Source: Paratractidigestivibacter sp963611755
Lineage (GTDB): Bacteria > Actinomycetota > Coriobacteriia > Coriobacteriales > Atopobiaceae
DNA: 37,987 bases
Direction of reading: 5' to 3'
Assembly: GCA_963611755.1 (NCBI GenBank)
Contig: CAVDTK010000004.1
Coordinates: 1-37,987 of the forward strand
Shown here piece by piece: positions 15,706-23,796 of the stretch (position 1 is its first letter; every line of letters starts with the position of its first letter). The translations under genes and the position numbers were made by a program. Under the pieces are notes generated by a model. The model made no database searches, was not told the origin of the DNA, and was given only the letters and a program-made list of their open reading frames with translations.

Positions 15706-17361
15706 CTACCAGGAGGTCTTGCTCAGGTAGTTGTAGAGCGTGGTGCCCGTGGGGTCCGTGACGATGTTGGACACGTCCTTGCCGTAGGCGCTCATCACGT
15801 AGCCGTACGCGACGGGGCGGAAGGCGTAGTTCTCGGCCAGCAGGACCTTCTCGGCCTCGTGGAGAAGCTCGGACTGCTTGTCGGCGTCGGCCTCGGAGGC
15901 AACCTGCTCCATAAGGCTGTCGTAAGCCGGGATGGACACGCCGAACTGGTCGCCGTCGGTGGTGTAGAAGCCCATCAGCTCCTCGGCGTTGTCGCAGCTC
16001 GCGTCCTGGGTCACATAGGAGAAGGCGTAGTCAGAGCCGCCGAGCATCGACAGGTAGGTGGGGATGTCGTAGGAGCCGACCTCGACCTGAATGCCCAGGT
16101 TGTCCTTGAGCATGGCCTGGAAGAACTCGGCGCGCTGGTTGCCGCGCGTCGTGTTGGAGGTCAGGTAGACGAGCTTGGGAAGGCCCTCGCCGTTGGGGTA
16201 GCCGGCGTCTGCCAGGGCCTGCTTGGCCTTCTCGAGCTGGGCGGTGCCCTTCTCCTCGATCAAGACGTTGGAGCTCGAGCGGAACGAGCCGCCCTTGGGG
16301 TCGGAGAAGGCGTCTCCCACCAGGCCCTCGGCGATGGTCGCGTGGCCGTTTTCCAAGGTGTCGTTGGTGTAGGAGGCGTCGACGGCCAGATAGATCGCCT
16401 TGCGGACGTTCACGTTGTCGAGCGGCGCGCAGTTCCAGTTCATGAACAGGGACGCGGTGGCCAGAAGGTCGCTCTCCTTGACCTGGATGTTGTCGCCCAG
16501 CTGGGAGATCAGGCTGTCCGTGACGTACTTGTAGACGTCGATCTCGCCGTTGCTCATGGCGACGTCGGCGGCGGACTGGTCGGCGAAGAGCTTGAACGTG
16601 ATCTTATCGGCGTTCGTAGAAGAGGCTCCGGCGTAGGCGTCGTTCTTGACGAGAACCACGGACTCGTCCGGGTTGAACTCAGAGAGCTTGTACAGGCCGT
16701 TGGAAAGGTGCGTCTCGGGGTTGGTCGACCAGCCGTCGCCGCCCTTCTCGATGGCCGCCTGGTTCATGGGGTAGACGAAGGAGCCGGTGAAGAAGCCCTT
16801 GACGGTGACCTCGGGCATGACGGAGGCCATGGTGACCACGAGGGTCTTGTCGTCGGGGGCGCTCACGGCGATGTCGTCGACGGAGCCCTCGCCGTTGTAG
16901 GCGGCCGAGGTGCCCTTGATGTAGGTGAGGTAGCTGCTGGCGTTCTCGGATGCCAGGGCGGGGCTAAAGAGGCGCTTGATCGCGTAGACGAAGTCGCCGG
17001 CGACGACGGAGCTGCCGTCTTGCCACTTGGACTCGCCCAGGGTGAAGGTGTAGGTCAGGCCGTCGTCAGAGACGGTGTAGGACTCGCAGACCGCGGGCTC
17101 GGGCGTCGAGCCGTCGGAAGCGTAGCGGAAAAGACCCTCGCCGAGAAGACCGGTCATCTCACGGTCGTCGGAGTTCGAGTCGTTCTGCGGGTCGAGGGTC
17201 GCCGTGGAAGAGACGACGTAGGCGCTGAGCTCCTTGGCCGCCGCGGACGAGCCGCCGGTCGAGCTTCCGCCGGATCCCCCGCAACCGGCGAGGGTGGCCA
17301 GCGCGCCTGCCGCCGCGGCCCCGCCCAAGAAGTTGCGCCTGCTCAAGTTGTGTGCCTTCAT
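15706..17361 (-). CDS. Oligopeptide/dipeptide-binding lipoprotein (SBP_bac_5)
   Basis: The 551-residue protein starts with a twin-arginine-like motif (SRRNFLGG) and a lipobox LAGC with Cys27, then a Gly/Ser linker, so it is probably a Tat- or Sec-exported lipoprotein anchored on the outer face of the membrane. The rest is a family 5 extracellular binding protein: TATLDPQNDSNSDDREMTGLLGEGLFRY, then FTLGESKWQDGSSVVAGDFVYAI. It delivers peptides to the OppBCDF complex encoded upstream in the operon. ATG 17361 has GGGAGG with good spacing; 48 bases earlier a strong stem-loop separates it from oppF, fitting higher expression of the binding protein. Confidence 0.92.
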   Translation of the reverse strand: MKAHNLSRRNFLGGAAAAGALATLAGCGGSGGSSTGGSSAAAKELSAYVVSSTATLDPQNDSNSDDREMTGLLGEGLFRYASDGSTPEPAVCESYTVSDDGLTYTFTLGESKWQDGSSVVAGDFVYAIKRLFSPALASENASSYLTYIKGTSAAYNGEGSVDDIAVSAPDDKTLVVTMASVMPEVTVKGFFTGSFVYPMNQAAIEKGGDGWSTNPETHLSNGLYKLSEFNPDESVVLVKNDAYAGASSTNADKITFKLFADQSAADVAMSNGEIDVYKYVTDSLISQLGDNIQVKESDLLATASLFMNWNCAPLDNVNVRKAIYLAVDASYTNDTLENGHATIAEGLVGDAFSDPKGGSFRSSSNVLIEEKGTAQLEKAKQALADAGYPNGEGLPKLVYLTSNTTRGNQRAEFFQAMLKDNLGIQVEVGSYDIPTYLSMLGGSDYAFSYVTQDASCDNAEELMGFYTTDGDQFGVSIPAYDSLMEQVASEADADKQSELLHEAEKVLLAENYAFRPVAYGYVMSAYGKDVSNIVTDPTGTTLYNYLSKTSW

Positions 17362-17409
17362 GATTTCCTCCCATTGTTTGTTGAACAACCCTGTTGCCTG
17401 CAATTTCAA

Positions 17410-17433
17410 CGTCGCCGCATGCGCGCGGCGACG
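17410..17433 (-). promoter_or_regulatory. Stem-loop between oppF and the binding-protein gene
   Basis: A perfect 9-bp stem (17410-17418 with 17425-17433) closed by a 6-base loop. On the minus strand it is followed by TTGAAATT, a poor terminator tail, so mRNA stabilisation or partial attenuation is more likely than full termination. A weak palindrome TTGTT-G-AACAA lies at 17378-17388 near the ribosome-binding site. Confidence 0.5.
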
Positions 17434-17446
17434 AAAACACCAACCG

Positions 17447-18454
17447 TCAGCGCACGCCCGCAAGCGCAAGCTCGCCCATGCGCAGGCACGCGCACAGGTG
17501 CTTGCCGTCACCCGAGCACGGCTTGAGCTCCGGGCGCTCTTCTCGGCACCGCTCGGTCGCGTACGGGCACCGCGTGCAGAAAAGGCACCCTTGCGGCAGG
17601 TTCGACAAGGGCGGCAGCTCGCCGTCCAAGACGATGCGCCTCTTCTCGCGGGCGCGCGCCGGGTCGGGCTCGGGCACCGCCGACAGCAGCGCCTCGACGT
17701 AGGGGTGGCAAGGATGCGAGAAGAGCTCGTCCGTCTCGGCGATCTCGACGACGCGGCCCAGGTACATGACCACGATGCGCGAGCACAGGTGCCTCACGAC
17801 CGCCAGGTCATGGCTGATGAACAGGTACGCGACGCCGGTCTGCAGCTGAAGGTCGCGCAGCATGTTCAGGACCTGCGCCTGCACCGACACGTCCAGGGCA
17901 GACACCGCCTCGTCGCAGATGACGAGCTTGGGGTCGCAGATGAGGGCGCGGGCGATGGCCACGCGCTGGCGCTGCCCGCCCGACAGCGAGAAGGGATAGC
18001 GATCGAGGCAGTCCGCCTTAAGGCCCACGCGCTCGACCGCCGCGGCGGCGAGGCGGCGCCATTCGGACCGGGGCGCGATCTTTTGGACCTTAAGCGGCTC
18101 GGCCAGGATGTCGGCGATGGTCTGCCTGGGGTCGAGCGAGGTGTAGGGGTCCTGGAAAACCATCTGCACGTTCTTGTGCAACATGTCGAGGCTCGCGCGC
18201 CCAAGCGGCTGCCCGGACAGGCTCACCTCTCCCCCGTCGCGCTCGTAAAGGCCCAGGATGGTCCTGCCCACCGTGGTCTTGCCGCAGCCGGACTCGCCCA
18301 CAAGGCCCACCGACTCGCCGGCAAAGATCTCGAAAGAGACGCCCTCGACAACGGGCACCTTGCGCTTACGGCCGCCCACCTTCATGGGAAACGCCTTGGT
18401 AAGGCCCTCCACATGAAGGAGCGCCTTGGCCTCGCTTTGAGCCTGGACCGTCAT
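17447..18454 (-). CDS. oppF: Oligopeptide ABC transporter ATP-binding protein OppF/DppF
   Basis: A 335-residue ATPase with Walker A GESGCGKTT, Q-loop MVFQDPYTSLDPR, ABC signature LSGGQRQRVAIARAL, Walker B LVICDEAVSALD and switch His in FISHDLAVV. The C-terminal extension has the Cys-rich oligopeptide/nickel family motif (GCLFCTRCPYATERC...), which in related proteins binds an iron-sulfur cluster. The Walker B Glu-Ala (DEA rather than DEP) is common in OppF. ATG 18454 overlaps the oppD stop (TGATG) and has AGGAGG upstream. Confidence 0.94.
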   Translation of the reverse strand: MTVQAQSEAKALLHVEGLTKAFPMKVGGRKRKVPVVEGVSFEIFAGESVGLVGESGCGKTTVGRTILGLYERDGGEVSLSGQPLGRASLDMLHKNVQMVFQDPYTSLDPRQTIADILAEPLKVQKIAPRSEWRRLAAAAVERVGLKADCLDRYPFSLSGGQRQRVAIARALICDPKLVICDEAVSALDVSVQAQVLNMLRDLQLQTGVAYLFISHDLAVVRHLCSRIVVMYLGRVVEIAETDELFSHPCHPYVEALLSAVPEPDPARAREKRRIVLDGELPPLSNLPQGCLFCTRCPYATERCREERPELKPCSGDGKHLCACLRMGELALAGVR

Positions 18455-19554
18455 CAACAGGCCTCCTTTGCGGTAGCGGGCCGCGCGGGCGCGACCTCAA
18501 GGACCTTGTCGGAGATCTTCTCGGACACGCAGCGCCAGCAGGCGCAGGAATGCTGCCCTCCCAGATCGAACTCGGGCGGCATCTCGCGCATGCAGATCTT
18601 CATGCGCTTCTCGCAGCGAGAAGCAAACGGGCACCCGGCGCCGATGGAGCGCGGGTCGGGGACCATGCCCGCGATTGGCACCAGCGGCTCGTCCCTTGGG
18701 CTGTCGAGCGTGGGCATGCAGGCGAGAAGCCCCTTGGTGTAGGGGTGCGTGGCCTGGTAGAAGACCTCGTCGACGGTCCCGCGCTCGACGATATGGCCGC
18801 CGTACATGACGTCGACGCGATCGCACAAAGATGCGATGACGCCCATGTTGTGGCTGATGAACACCGCCGAGTTGCCCAGCTGCTCGTGCAGGTCGCGGAT
18901 AAGGTCCAAGACCTTGGCCTGGATCGTTACGTCAAGGGCGGTGGTGGGCTCGTCGCAAATGAGCAGGCTCGGGTGGCAGCAGAGGGCCATCGCGATGATC
19001 ACGCGCTGGCGCATGCCGCCGGAAAGCTCGAACGGGTACTGGCCCATGCGCTTCTCGGGCTCGGAGAGGCCCACGCTGCGCAGCGCCTCGACGGCGACCT
19101 GCCTGGCCTCATCTTTGCCGCAGGCCGTGTGCTTCAAGATGGTCTCGAGCATCTGGTTGCCCACGGTATAGAGCGGGTCGAGGGCCGTCATGGGGTCCTG
19201 GAACACCATCGCGAGGTCGCCGCCGCGAAGCTGCTCCATGGACTTCTCGTCAATGCTGCCCAGGTCAAGGCCGCGAAAGTTGATCGTGGCGCCGCTCGTG
19301 CGGACGCCTGCGGGCAAAAGCCCCATCACGGCGCTCATGGTAATGGACTTGCCGCAGCCGGACTCGCCCACGATGCCCAGGATCTCGCCCGCCATGACGT
19401 CAAAGCCCACGCCGTGGACCACGTCGTAGTCGCCGCGGCGGGACTTCACGCTCACGCGCAGGTCGCGGACCTGGAGAAGCGGCTCTCCCGCCGTGACCGG
19501 GGCAAGCATGCCGGAAACCGCCTTGGCCGCGGCCCCTTTTGTTCTACCAGTCAT
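18454..19554 (-). CDS. oppD: Oligopeptide ABC transporter ATP-binding protein OppD/DppD
   Basis: A 366-residue ATPase: Walker A GESGCGKS, Q-loop MVFQDPMTALDP, signature LSGGMRQRVIIAMAL, Walker B LLICDEPTTALD, switch His in FISHNMGV, and a Cys-containing oligopeptide C-terminal domain (GCPFASRCEKRMKIC). It pairs with OppF to power peptide import through OppBC. ATG 19554 has GGAGG 8 bases upstream and follows oppC by 12 bases. Confidence 0.94.
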   Translation of the reverse strand: MTGRTKGAAAKAVSGMLAPVTAGEPLLQVRDLRVSVKSRRGDYDVVHGVGFDVMAGEILGIVGESGCGKSITMSAVMGLLPAGVRTSGATINFRGLDLGSIDEKSMEQLRGGDLAMVFQDPMTALDPLYTVGNQMLETILKHTACGKDEARQVAVEALRSVGLSEPEKRMGQYPFELSGGMRQRVIIAMALCCHPSLLICDEPTTALDVTIQAKVLDLIRDLHEQLGNSAVFISHNMGVIASLCDRVDVMYGGHIVERGTVDEVFYQATHPYTKGLLACMPTLDSPRDEPLVPIAGMVPDPRSIGAGCPFASRCEKRMKICMREMPPEFDLGGQHSCACWRCVSEKISDKVLEVAPARPATAKEAC

Positions 19555-19566
19555 CTTGGCTTCCTC

Positions 19567-20580
19567 CTACAGCATGCGCGGGTCGAAGGCGTCTTCGAGG
19601 GCATCGGCGATCACGTACAAAGACCAGGTAATGACAAAGATCAGGACCGCCGGCTCGATCATCTCGTAGGGATACAGGACCATGTTGGCCCGGGCAGAGT
19701 TGATGAGCGTGCCCAAAGACGCCATGGGCACGGACACGCCCATGCCGATGAACGAGAGAAACGCCTCGCTAAAGATGCCGTCTTTGACCAGCTGCGTCAC
19801 CTCGACGACGATGAGCGAGAGGCTGTTGGGCAAAAGGTGGTTCCAGACGACCGAGGGGCCCTTGGCGCCCATCGAGCGCGCGGCCATCGAGTAGCCCTCG
19901 CTCTTGAGCTGCAGCACCGAGCCGCGCACGATGCGCGCCAGGCCCGTCCAATACAGCAGCGTGAAGGCCACCAGGATGCAGAACATGCCGCTGCCCGCCT
20001 GGGTGATGAACGACTGCGGAAGGCTCTCGAACAGGGCGTCGATGGGCGACTTCAGCGTGATGGCCATGAGAAGGACGATGAGCTGCGCGGGCAGGGACTC
20101 GACGATCTCGACGATGCGCATGAGCACCATGTCGACCTTGCCGCCGCAGTAGCCGGCGATCGCCCCGTAGGCGCAGCCCAGGACAAGGACGGTCGCTGCG
20201 GTGATGAAGCCCACGAGCAGCGAGATGCGCACGCCGTACATGCAGCGCACAAGCATGTCGCGGCCCATCTCGTCGGTGCCCAGAAGGTGCGCGGCGCAGG
20301 GCGCGAGCTTCTCCTCGCCGCGGAATACCTGGTCGTAGCTGGCCGTCTGGAAAAGCGGCCCCACAAAGCCAAAGAGCGCGACCGCCACAAGAAGCACCAG
20401 GGCTACCACGGCCACCTTGTTGGCGCAGAAGGCGCGCAGGCGGCGGCGCCAGATGGGCTCGTTGTCGCCCGCGATGGAGGCGGCGAGGTCTTCTCCCAAA
20501 GGCACGGGCTCGAAAGCGTCGGCATCCAGCTCGATGCCCGCGACCACGGAGGGCTTGAAAGCGTTGGTCTTCGTATCCAT
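19567..20580 (-). CDS. oppC: Oligopeptide ABC transporter permease OppC/DppC
   Basis: A 337-residue inner-membrane permease with the OppC N-terminal domain (WRRRLRAFCANKVAVVALVLL), LLGTDEMGRDMLVRCMYGVRISLLVG and an EAA-type coupling motif SMGAKGPSVVWNHLLPN that contacts the ATPases. Six membrane helices are visible. A 40-residue soluble N-terminal extension precedes the first helix. ATG 20580 overlaps no gene but follows the oppB stop by three bases with GAGGAG upstream. Confidence 0.93.
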   Translation of the reverse strand: MDTKTNAFKPSVVAGIELDADAFEPVPLGEDLAASIAGDNEPIWRRRLRAFCANKVAVVALVLLVAVALFGFVGPLFQTASYDQVFRGEEKLAPCAAHLLGTDEMGRDMLVRCMYGVRISLLVGFITAATVLVLGCAYGAIAGYCGGKVDMVLMRIVEIVESLPAQLIVLLMAITLKSPIDALFESLPQSFITQAGSGMFCILVAFTLLYWTGLARIVRGSVLQLKSEGYSMAARSMGAKGPSVVWNHLLPNSLSLIVVEVTQLVKDGIFSEAFLSFIGMGVSVPMASLGTLINSARANMVLYPYEMIEPAVLIFVITWSLYVIADALEDAFDPRML

Positions 20581-20583
20581 CCC

Positions 20584-21504
20584 CTACTCCTCGTCCAGCT
20601 TGATGCGCGGGTCGATGACGCAGTACACGATGTCGACCGCCAAAAGGATCACGATGATGAAGGCGGTATAGAAGATCGTCGTGCCCATGATCACGGGATA
20701 GTCTCGCTGAGAGATGCATTTCACCAGGTAGGAGCCAAGTCCCGGGATCGAGAAGATCGTCTCGACCACAAGGTTGCCCACCAGGATCCCCGCGGCGAGC
20801 GGGCCTAAGGTGGTGACGATGGGGATCGCGGCGTTTCTCAGCGCGTGCTTGAACAGGACCGTGCGGGTGCCCATGCCCTTGGCGCGCAGAAATCGGGTGA
20901 AGTCCTGGGACAACACGTCCAGAAGGGCCGCTCGGGTGATACGGCAGAGGATTGCGCTGGGGCCCGCGGACAAGGCAAGGACCGGCAGGATGTAGTTCTT
21001 CCAGCTGGAAAGGCCGGAGGTGGGCAGCACATGCAGCCACATGCCAAAGGCGTAGAGCAGAAGAACCGCCAGGACAAAGCCGGGAAGAGACGAAAAGAGG
21101 CTCGACAGCGTCGTGATGGCGCGGTCGACCAGGGTACCGCGGCGATAAGCGGCCAGGATCCCCAAGGGGATGCCCACCAGGCAGCTGAAGGCGATGGCGA
21201 TGATGCCCACGCTAAAGGACACCGGGAACTTATCGGCGATGATGTCGTTGACCGAGTAGCCCGCGCTCACGATCGAGGTGCCCAAATCGCCTTGCGCCAG
21301 GCCCTTGAGGTAGTTGACATACTGCACAAAAACCGGCTGGTCAAGGCCATATTTCTGCATGATAAGGGCCTGGGCCTGCTCGGAGAGCTTGTCCGAGGTG
21401 AAGGGCCCGCCGGGGACCATGTTCATCATGAAGAAGGTCAGCGTCGTGACGACGAACACCGTCAGGACGCCAAAGGCGACGCGTTTAGCAATGTACTTGC
21501 CCAT
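20584..21504 (-). CDS. oppB: Oligopeptide ABC transporter permease OppB/DppB
   Basis: A 306-residue permease: N-terminal helix IAKRVAFGVLTVFVVTTLTFFMM, PGGPFTSDKLS, LDQPVFVQYVNYLKGLAQGDLG, and the coupling region RAKGMGTRTVLFKHALRNAAIPIVT, ending with the family tail DIVYCVIDPRIK. First gene of the opp run. ATG 21504 has GGGAG five bases upstream; the ATG four codons earlier has no ribosome-binding site. A 164-base leader region with an operator-like motif separates it from the regulator gene. Confidence 0.94.
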   Translation of the reverse strand: MGKYIAKRVAFGVLTVFVVTTLTFFMMNMVPGGPFTSDKLSEQAQALIMQKYGLDQPVFVQYVNYLKGLAQGDLGTSIVSAGYSVNDIIADKFPVSFSVGIIAIAFSCLVGIPLGILAAYRRGTLVDRAITTLSSLFSSLPGFVLAVLLLYAFGMWLHVLPTSGLSSWKNYILPVLALSAGPSAILCRITRAALLDVLSQDFTRFLRAKGMGTRTVLFKHALRNAAIPIVTTLGPLAAGILVGNLVVETIFSIPGLGSYLVKCISQRDYPVIMGTTIFYTAFIIVILLAVDIVYCVIDPRIKLDEE

Positions 21505-21576
21505 GTTCTCTCCCATGCAGCAGGCGGCGTGCTTAGTGGAACTCTACTTCAATCCGGTTGATGATTTAGACGTTTT

Positions 21577-21594
21577 GTCCAGCTGTTAAACTAA
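21577..21594 (-). promoter_or_regulatory. Operator-like motif upstream of oppB
   Basis: Minus-strand TTAGTTTAACAGCTGGAC shares TTAGTTYAACNNNTGGAC with the site before the patB-like gene (23552-23569). It lies 73-90 bases before the oppB start, within an A/T-rich stretch likely to hold the promoter. A candidate binding site for the regulator encoded at 21669-22334. Nearby, 21628-21642 forms a GCGCC-loop-GGCGC hairpin after the regulator stop. Confidence 0.4.
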
Positions 21595-21668
21595 GTTTCC
21601 AATCCAGAAATACAAGGGTACTCTTGCGCCAAAAAGGCGCCCTTCTCGCGAAGGCATTAAGCGATGCC

Positions 21669-22334
21669 TTAAGCGATCTCCTTCAGGTAGTTGTAGACGG
21701 TGCTCTTCGAGATACCCAGGCGTTTTGCCAGGGCCGGGGCGCTTCTCTGGTAATCGAAGAATCCCCGCTCGTTGAGCATGCGAACCAGCTCGACCTTCTC
21801 GGTCTTGGACAGCGACTCGGCCGGCTTGCCAAGGTTTCGCAGGCACTCCTCGACCAGGGAGTCAGCGTCCTCCGAGACGGCGGGGCTGCTATAGAGGCTC
21901 TCGCGCAGCTCGCCGCCTACCTCAGCCATGCCGGCGAGAAGGTCAGCCGCGCGCGCAAGCTCGGTGACGTCGCTGTTGATCCCCAGGCCCATCACGTAGT
22001 TCTTGCCCCTGATCAGCCAGGTTGAGGACTTGATGCGACGGCCGTCTTTGGTGTGGGCGCTGTCACAGTTGATGTCCATGAAGGGGTCGAACGACGTGTC
22101 GTCGTCATCGGCTATCGTGTCGCTGCCGTAAACGGAAAGCGTGGAGCCCACCTGCCGCCCCGAGACGTGGCCGTTGTAGATCGACAGGGTATGGAAGGTC
22201 TTCCCCACGATCTCCTGCACCAAGGTCTCGCAGCTCGGGCCGTTCATCAGGGCGATGCCCTGCGCCAGCCGGTCCAGAAGCTCGAAGGCCTCGTCGCGGG
22301 TCATATGAGTGCGTTTGACGTCTGCGAAAGCCAT
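21669..22334 (-). CDS. YheO/DauR-type transcriptional regulator (PAS-like plus HTH_22)
   Basis: A 221-residue protein with an N-terminal YheO-like PAS domain (about 15-125: GIALMNGPSCETLVQEI, FMDINCDSAHTKDGRRIKSSTWLIRGKNYVMGLGIN) and a C-terminal winged helix (about 165-221: LSKTEKVELVRMLNERGFFDYQRSAPALAKRLGISKSTVYNYLKEI). Relatives include DauR, a repressor of D-arginine use; the ligand here is unknown. It shares a transcript with the patB-like gene (10-base gap; AGGGAG six bases before ATG 22334) and sits between patB and opp, both of which carry a shared upstream motif. Confidence 0.85.
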   Translation of the reverse strand: MAFADVKRTHMTRDEAFELLDRLAQGIALMNGPSCETLVQEIVGKTFHTLSIYNGHVSGRQVGSTLSVYGSDTIADDDDTSFDPFMDINCDSAHTKDGRRIKSSTWLIRGKNYVMGLGINSDVTELARAADLLAGMAEVGGELRESLYSSPAVSEDADSLVEECLRNLGKPAESLSKTEKVELVRMLNERGFFDYQRSAPALAKRLGISKSTVYNYLKEIA

Positions 22335-22344
22335 GTCCTGCTCC

Positions 22345-23526
22345 CTACTTACGGACGTTGTTCTCGTCGACGGCTAAGACAAGCCGCTCCATCGCCGTGG
22401 CCGTCTGCGCATGGCGGCCAGAGATGTTGATGCGGCTAAAGCGCTCGAGGCCCGGGCCGTATTCCATGCCCGGCTCGATCTCGAGCAGGGCTTTCTTCTC
22501 GAAAAAGTCGTTGAGCTCTTCTCCTTGCAAAGACAGGCCCGTCCAATGCGCCCAGCACACGAACGTGCCCTCGGTAGGATAGACGCGCCCCAACCTGGCG
22601 CTCTCGATCACCTGGCCGATTATCTGGCGGTTCTTGGCCATATACGCGACGCTCTCGCGCTGCCAGGCAAGGCCTTCCGGGGTGTAGGCGGCCATCAAGG
22701 CCTGGCGCCCAAACGGGTCGATGCTCCCAAAATGGTCGCGGGTGCGCTGCGCGGTAAAGCGCTCGCGCAGCGGGCCGCCGGGGATTATGGCGTTGGCAAA
22801 GTTCAGGCCGGTGCACGAGAAGGACTTGCCGATGGACGTCAGCACGATGGCGTTGGCACGCCCGGGCTCCAGGCTGGCGTACGGCACCGTCTTGTGGCCG
22901 TCGAAGGTGACCTCGGCAAAGATCTCGTCCGAGACGACCACCGTGCCGTACTTCGCGGAGAGCTCGGAAACCCGCAGCAGCTCATCGCGGGTCCACACGC
23001 GCCCGACGGGGTTTGCCGGGTTGCAAATCACGAGCAGCTTGTTCTTCTCGTCCGCCATCACGGCCTCGAGCTGCTCGAAGTTCATGCGATAGGAGCCGTC
23101 TTCGGCCACGAGCGGGTTATAGACGGTCTTGAGGCCCAGGCGCGTGGCCGCCTGCTCGTACCGGTAGTACACGGGCGGCTGGACGATCATGGCGTCGTCG
23201 GGTCCCAAGAGCATGCGAAGGCACGTGGCCACCGAGAAGATCGTGCCCAGGGTCGGAACCACCCAAGCACCGTCGATCTCCCAGTCGCGGGCGTTGGCCA
23301 TCCACCATTGGATGCGCTCGAGGTATCCGTCTATGGGCCAGGTGAACGCGTAGTAGCCGTTCTCGGCATAGTCGGCCAGCGCGCGCCTGATGCAGGGTGC
23401 CGTCTTGAAGTCGAACTCCGCGCCGCCAAGGCTCGGCACCCCAGCTGCCCGGATATTGCCGGGAGTCAGGGCCTCCTGCAAACTGCCCAGGCCTTCTCGA
23501 GAAACCTCTTCGGCGACAAAGCCCAT
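22345..23526 (-). CDS. PatB/MalY-type PLP-dependent aminotransferase / C-S lyase
   Basis: A 393-residue fold-type I PLP enzyme: GAEFDFKTAPCIRRALADYAENG and the small-domain pattern of MalY/PatB, NPANPVGRVWTRDEL (substrate carboxylate site), VVSDEIFAEVTFDG (Asp for the pyridine N), and the PLP-binding Lys in TSIGKSFSCTGLNFAN. The conserved C-terminal Arg is in FSRINISGR. Members act as cystathionine beta-lyases or aminotransferases, so the reaction is uncertain. It leads the patB-regulator unit, upstream of the peptide importer, and may break down sulfur amino acids released from peptides (inference). Confidence 0.87.
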   Translation of the reverse strand: MGFVAEEVSREGLGSLQEALTPGNIRAAGVPSLGGAEFDFKTAPCIRRALADYAENGYYAFTWPIDGYLERIQWWMANARDWEIDGAWVVPTLGTIFSVATCLRMLLGPDDAMIVQPPVYYRYEQAATRLGLKTVYNPLVAEDGSYRMNFEQLEAVMADEKNKLLVICNPANPVGRVWTRDELLRVSELSAKYGTVVVSDEIFAEVTFDGHKTVPYASLEPGRANAIVLTSIGKSFSCTGLNFANAIIPGGPLRERFTAQRTRDHFGSIDPFGRQALMAAYTPEGLAWQRESVAYMAKNRQIIGQVIESARLGRVYPTEGTFVCWAHWTGLSLQGEELNDFFEKKALLEIEPGMEYGPGLERFSRINISGRHAQTATAMERLVLAVDENNVRK

Positions 23527-23551
23527 GAAGACACCTCTACTTCTACTATCA

Positions 23552-23569
23552 GTCCAATAGTTGAACTAA
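23552..23569 (-). promoter_or_regulatory. Operator-like motif upstream of the patB-like gene
   Basis: Minus-strand TTAGTTCAACTATTGGAC matches the oppB site at 14 of 18 positions. Its first part TAGTT-C-AACTA is a perfect 11-base palindrome. It lies 26-43 bases before ATG 23526, a position suited to repression. The remaining gap 23570-23640 shows no gene. Confidence 0.4.
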
Positions 23570-23640
23570 TGGTAGATAAAAGGAGAGCGCAATGGGTTAA
23601 CGGAAGGTATCCAAATTCAGAAATGGGCGCGCCGCCCCCA

Positions 23641-23771
23641 CCCAAAAACCGCCGACGTTTGTACAAACATCGGCGGTTCTTAGGAAATCGGGGCCTCAAA
23701 CCCACAAACGTCGGCTCACTTTAGGAAGCAACCCACAAACATCGGCAAAATCAAGGGGGGTCGCCGAGAAG
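23641..23771 (-). repeat. Dispersed intergenic repeat, copy 2
   Basis: Second copy of the element at 10883-11012, same orientation. Four ACAAACRTCGG units are present, two making the 30-bp palindrome 23648-23677 and two as direct repeats near 23704 and 23742. Differences from copy 1 are single or double substitutions until about 23748, after which only GGGTCGCCGAGAA is shared. It lies between the nagA stop and the patB-like gene. Confidence 0.85.
23644..23677 (-). terminator. Palindromic intrinsic terminator within repeat copy 2
   Basis: Same 30-bp palindrome as in copy 1, followed on the minus strand by five T. It is placed to end the transcript that finishes with nagA before the patB promoter. 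Confidence 0.65.
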
Positions 23772-23796
23772 CCCTCGGCCCGCGCGGCGAGAAACC

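Noticed and set aside
11764..17526. A 1920-codon open frame on the plus strand
   Set aside because: It lies antisense to five well-supported minus-strand genes (aspartate dehydrogenase to oppA). Its translation is low-complexity Ala/Gly/Arg/Val without any family motif. Long antisense frames are expected with high GC at codon third positions.
18550..20808. A 752-codon open frame on the plus strand
   Set aside because: Antisense to oppD and oppC, which have full ABC motifs. The shadow shows only biased composition.
21592..21621. GTTTCC-15-GGGTAC on the plus strand as another SigB-type promoter
   Set aside because: Spacer and -35 fit poorly, and no plus-strand gene follows; it would run antisense to the regulator.
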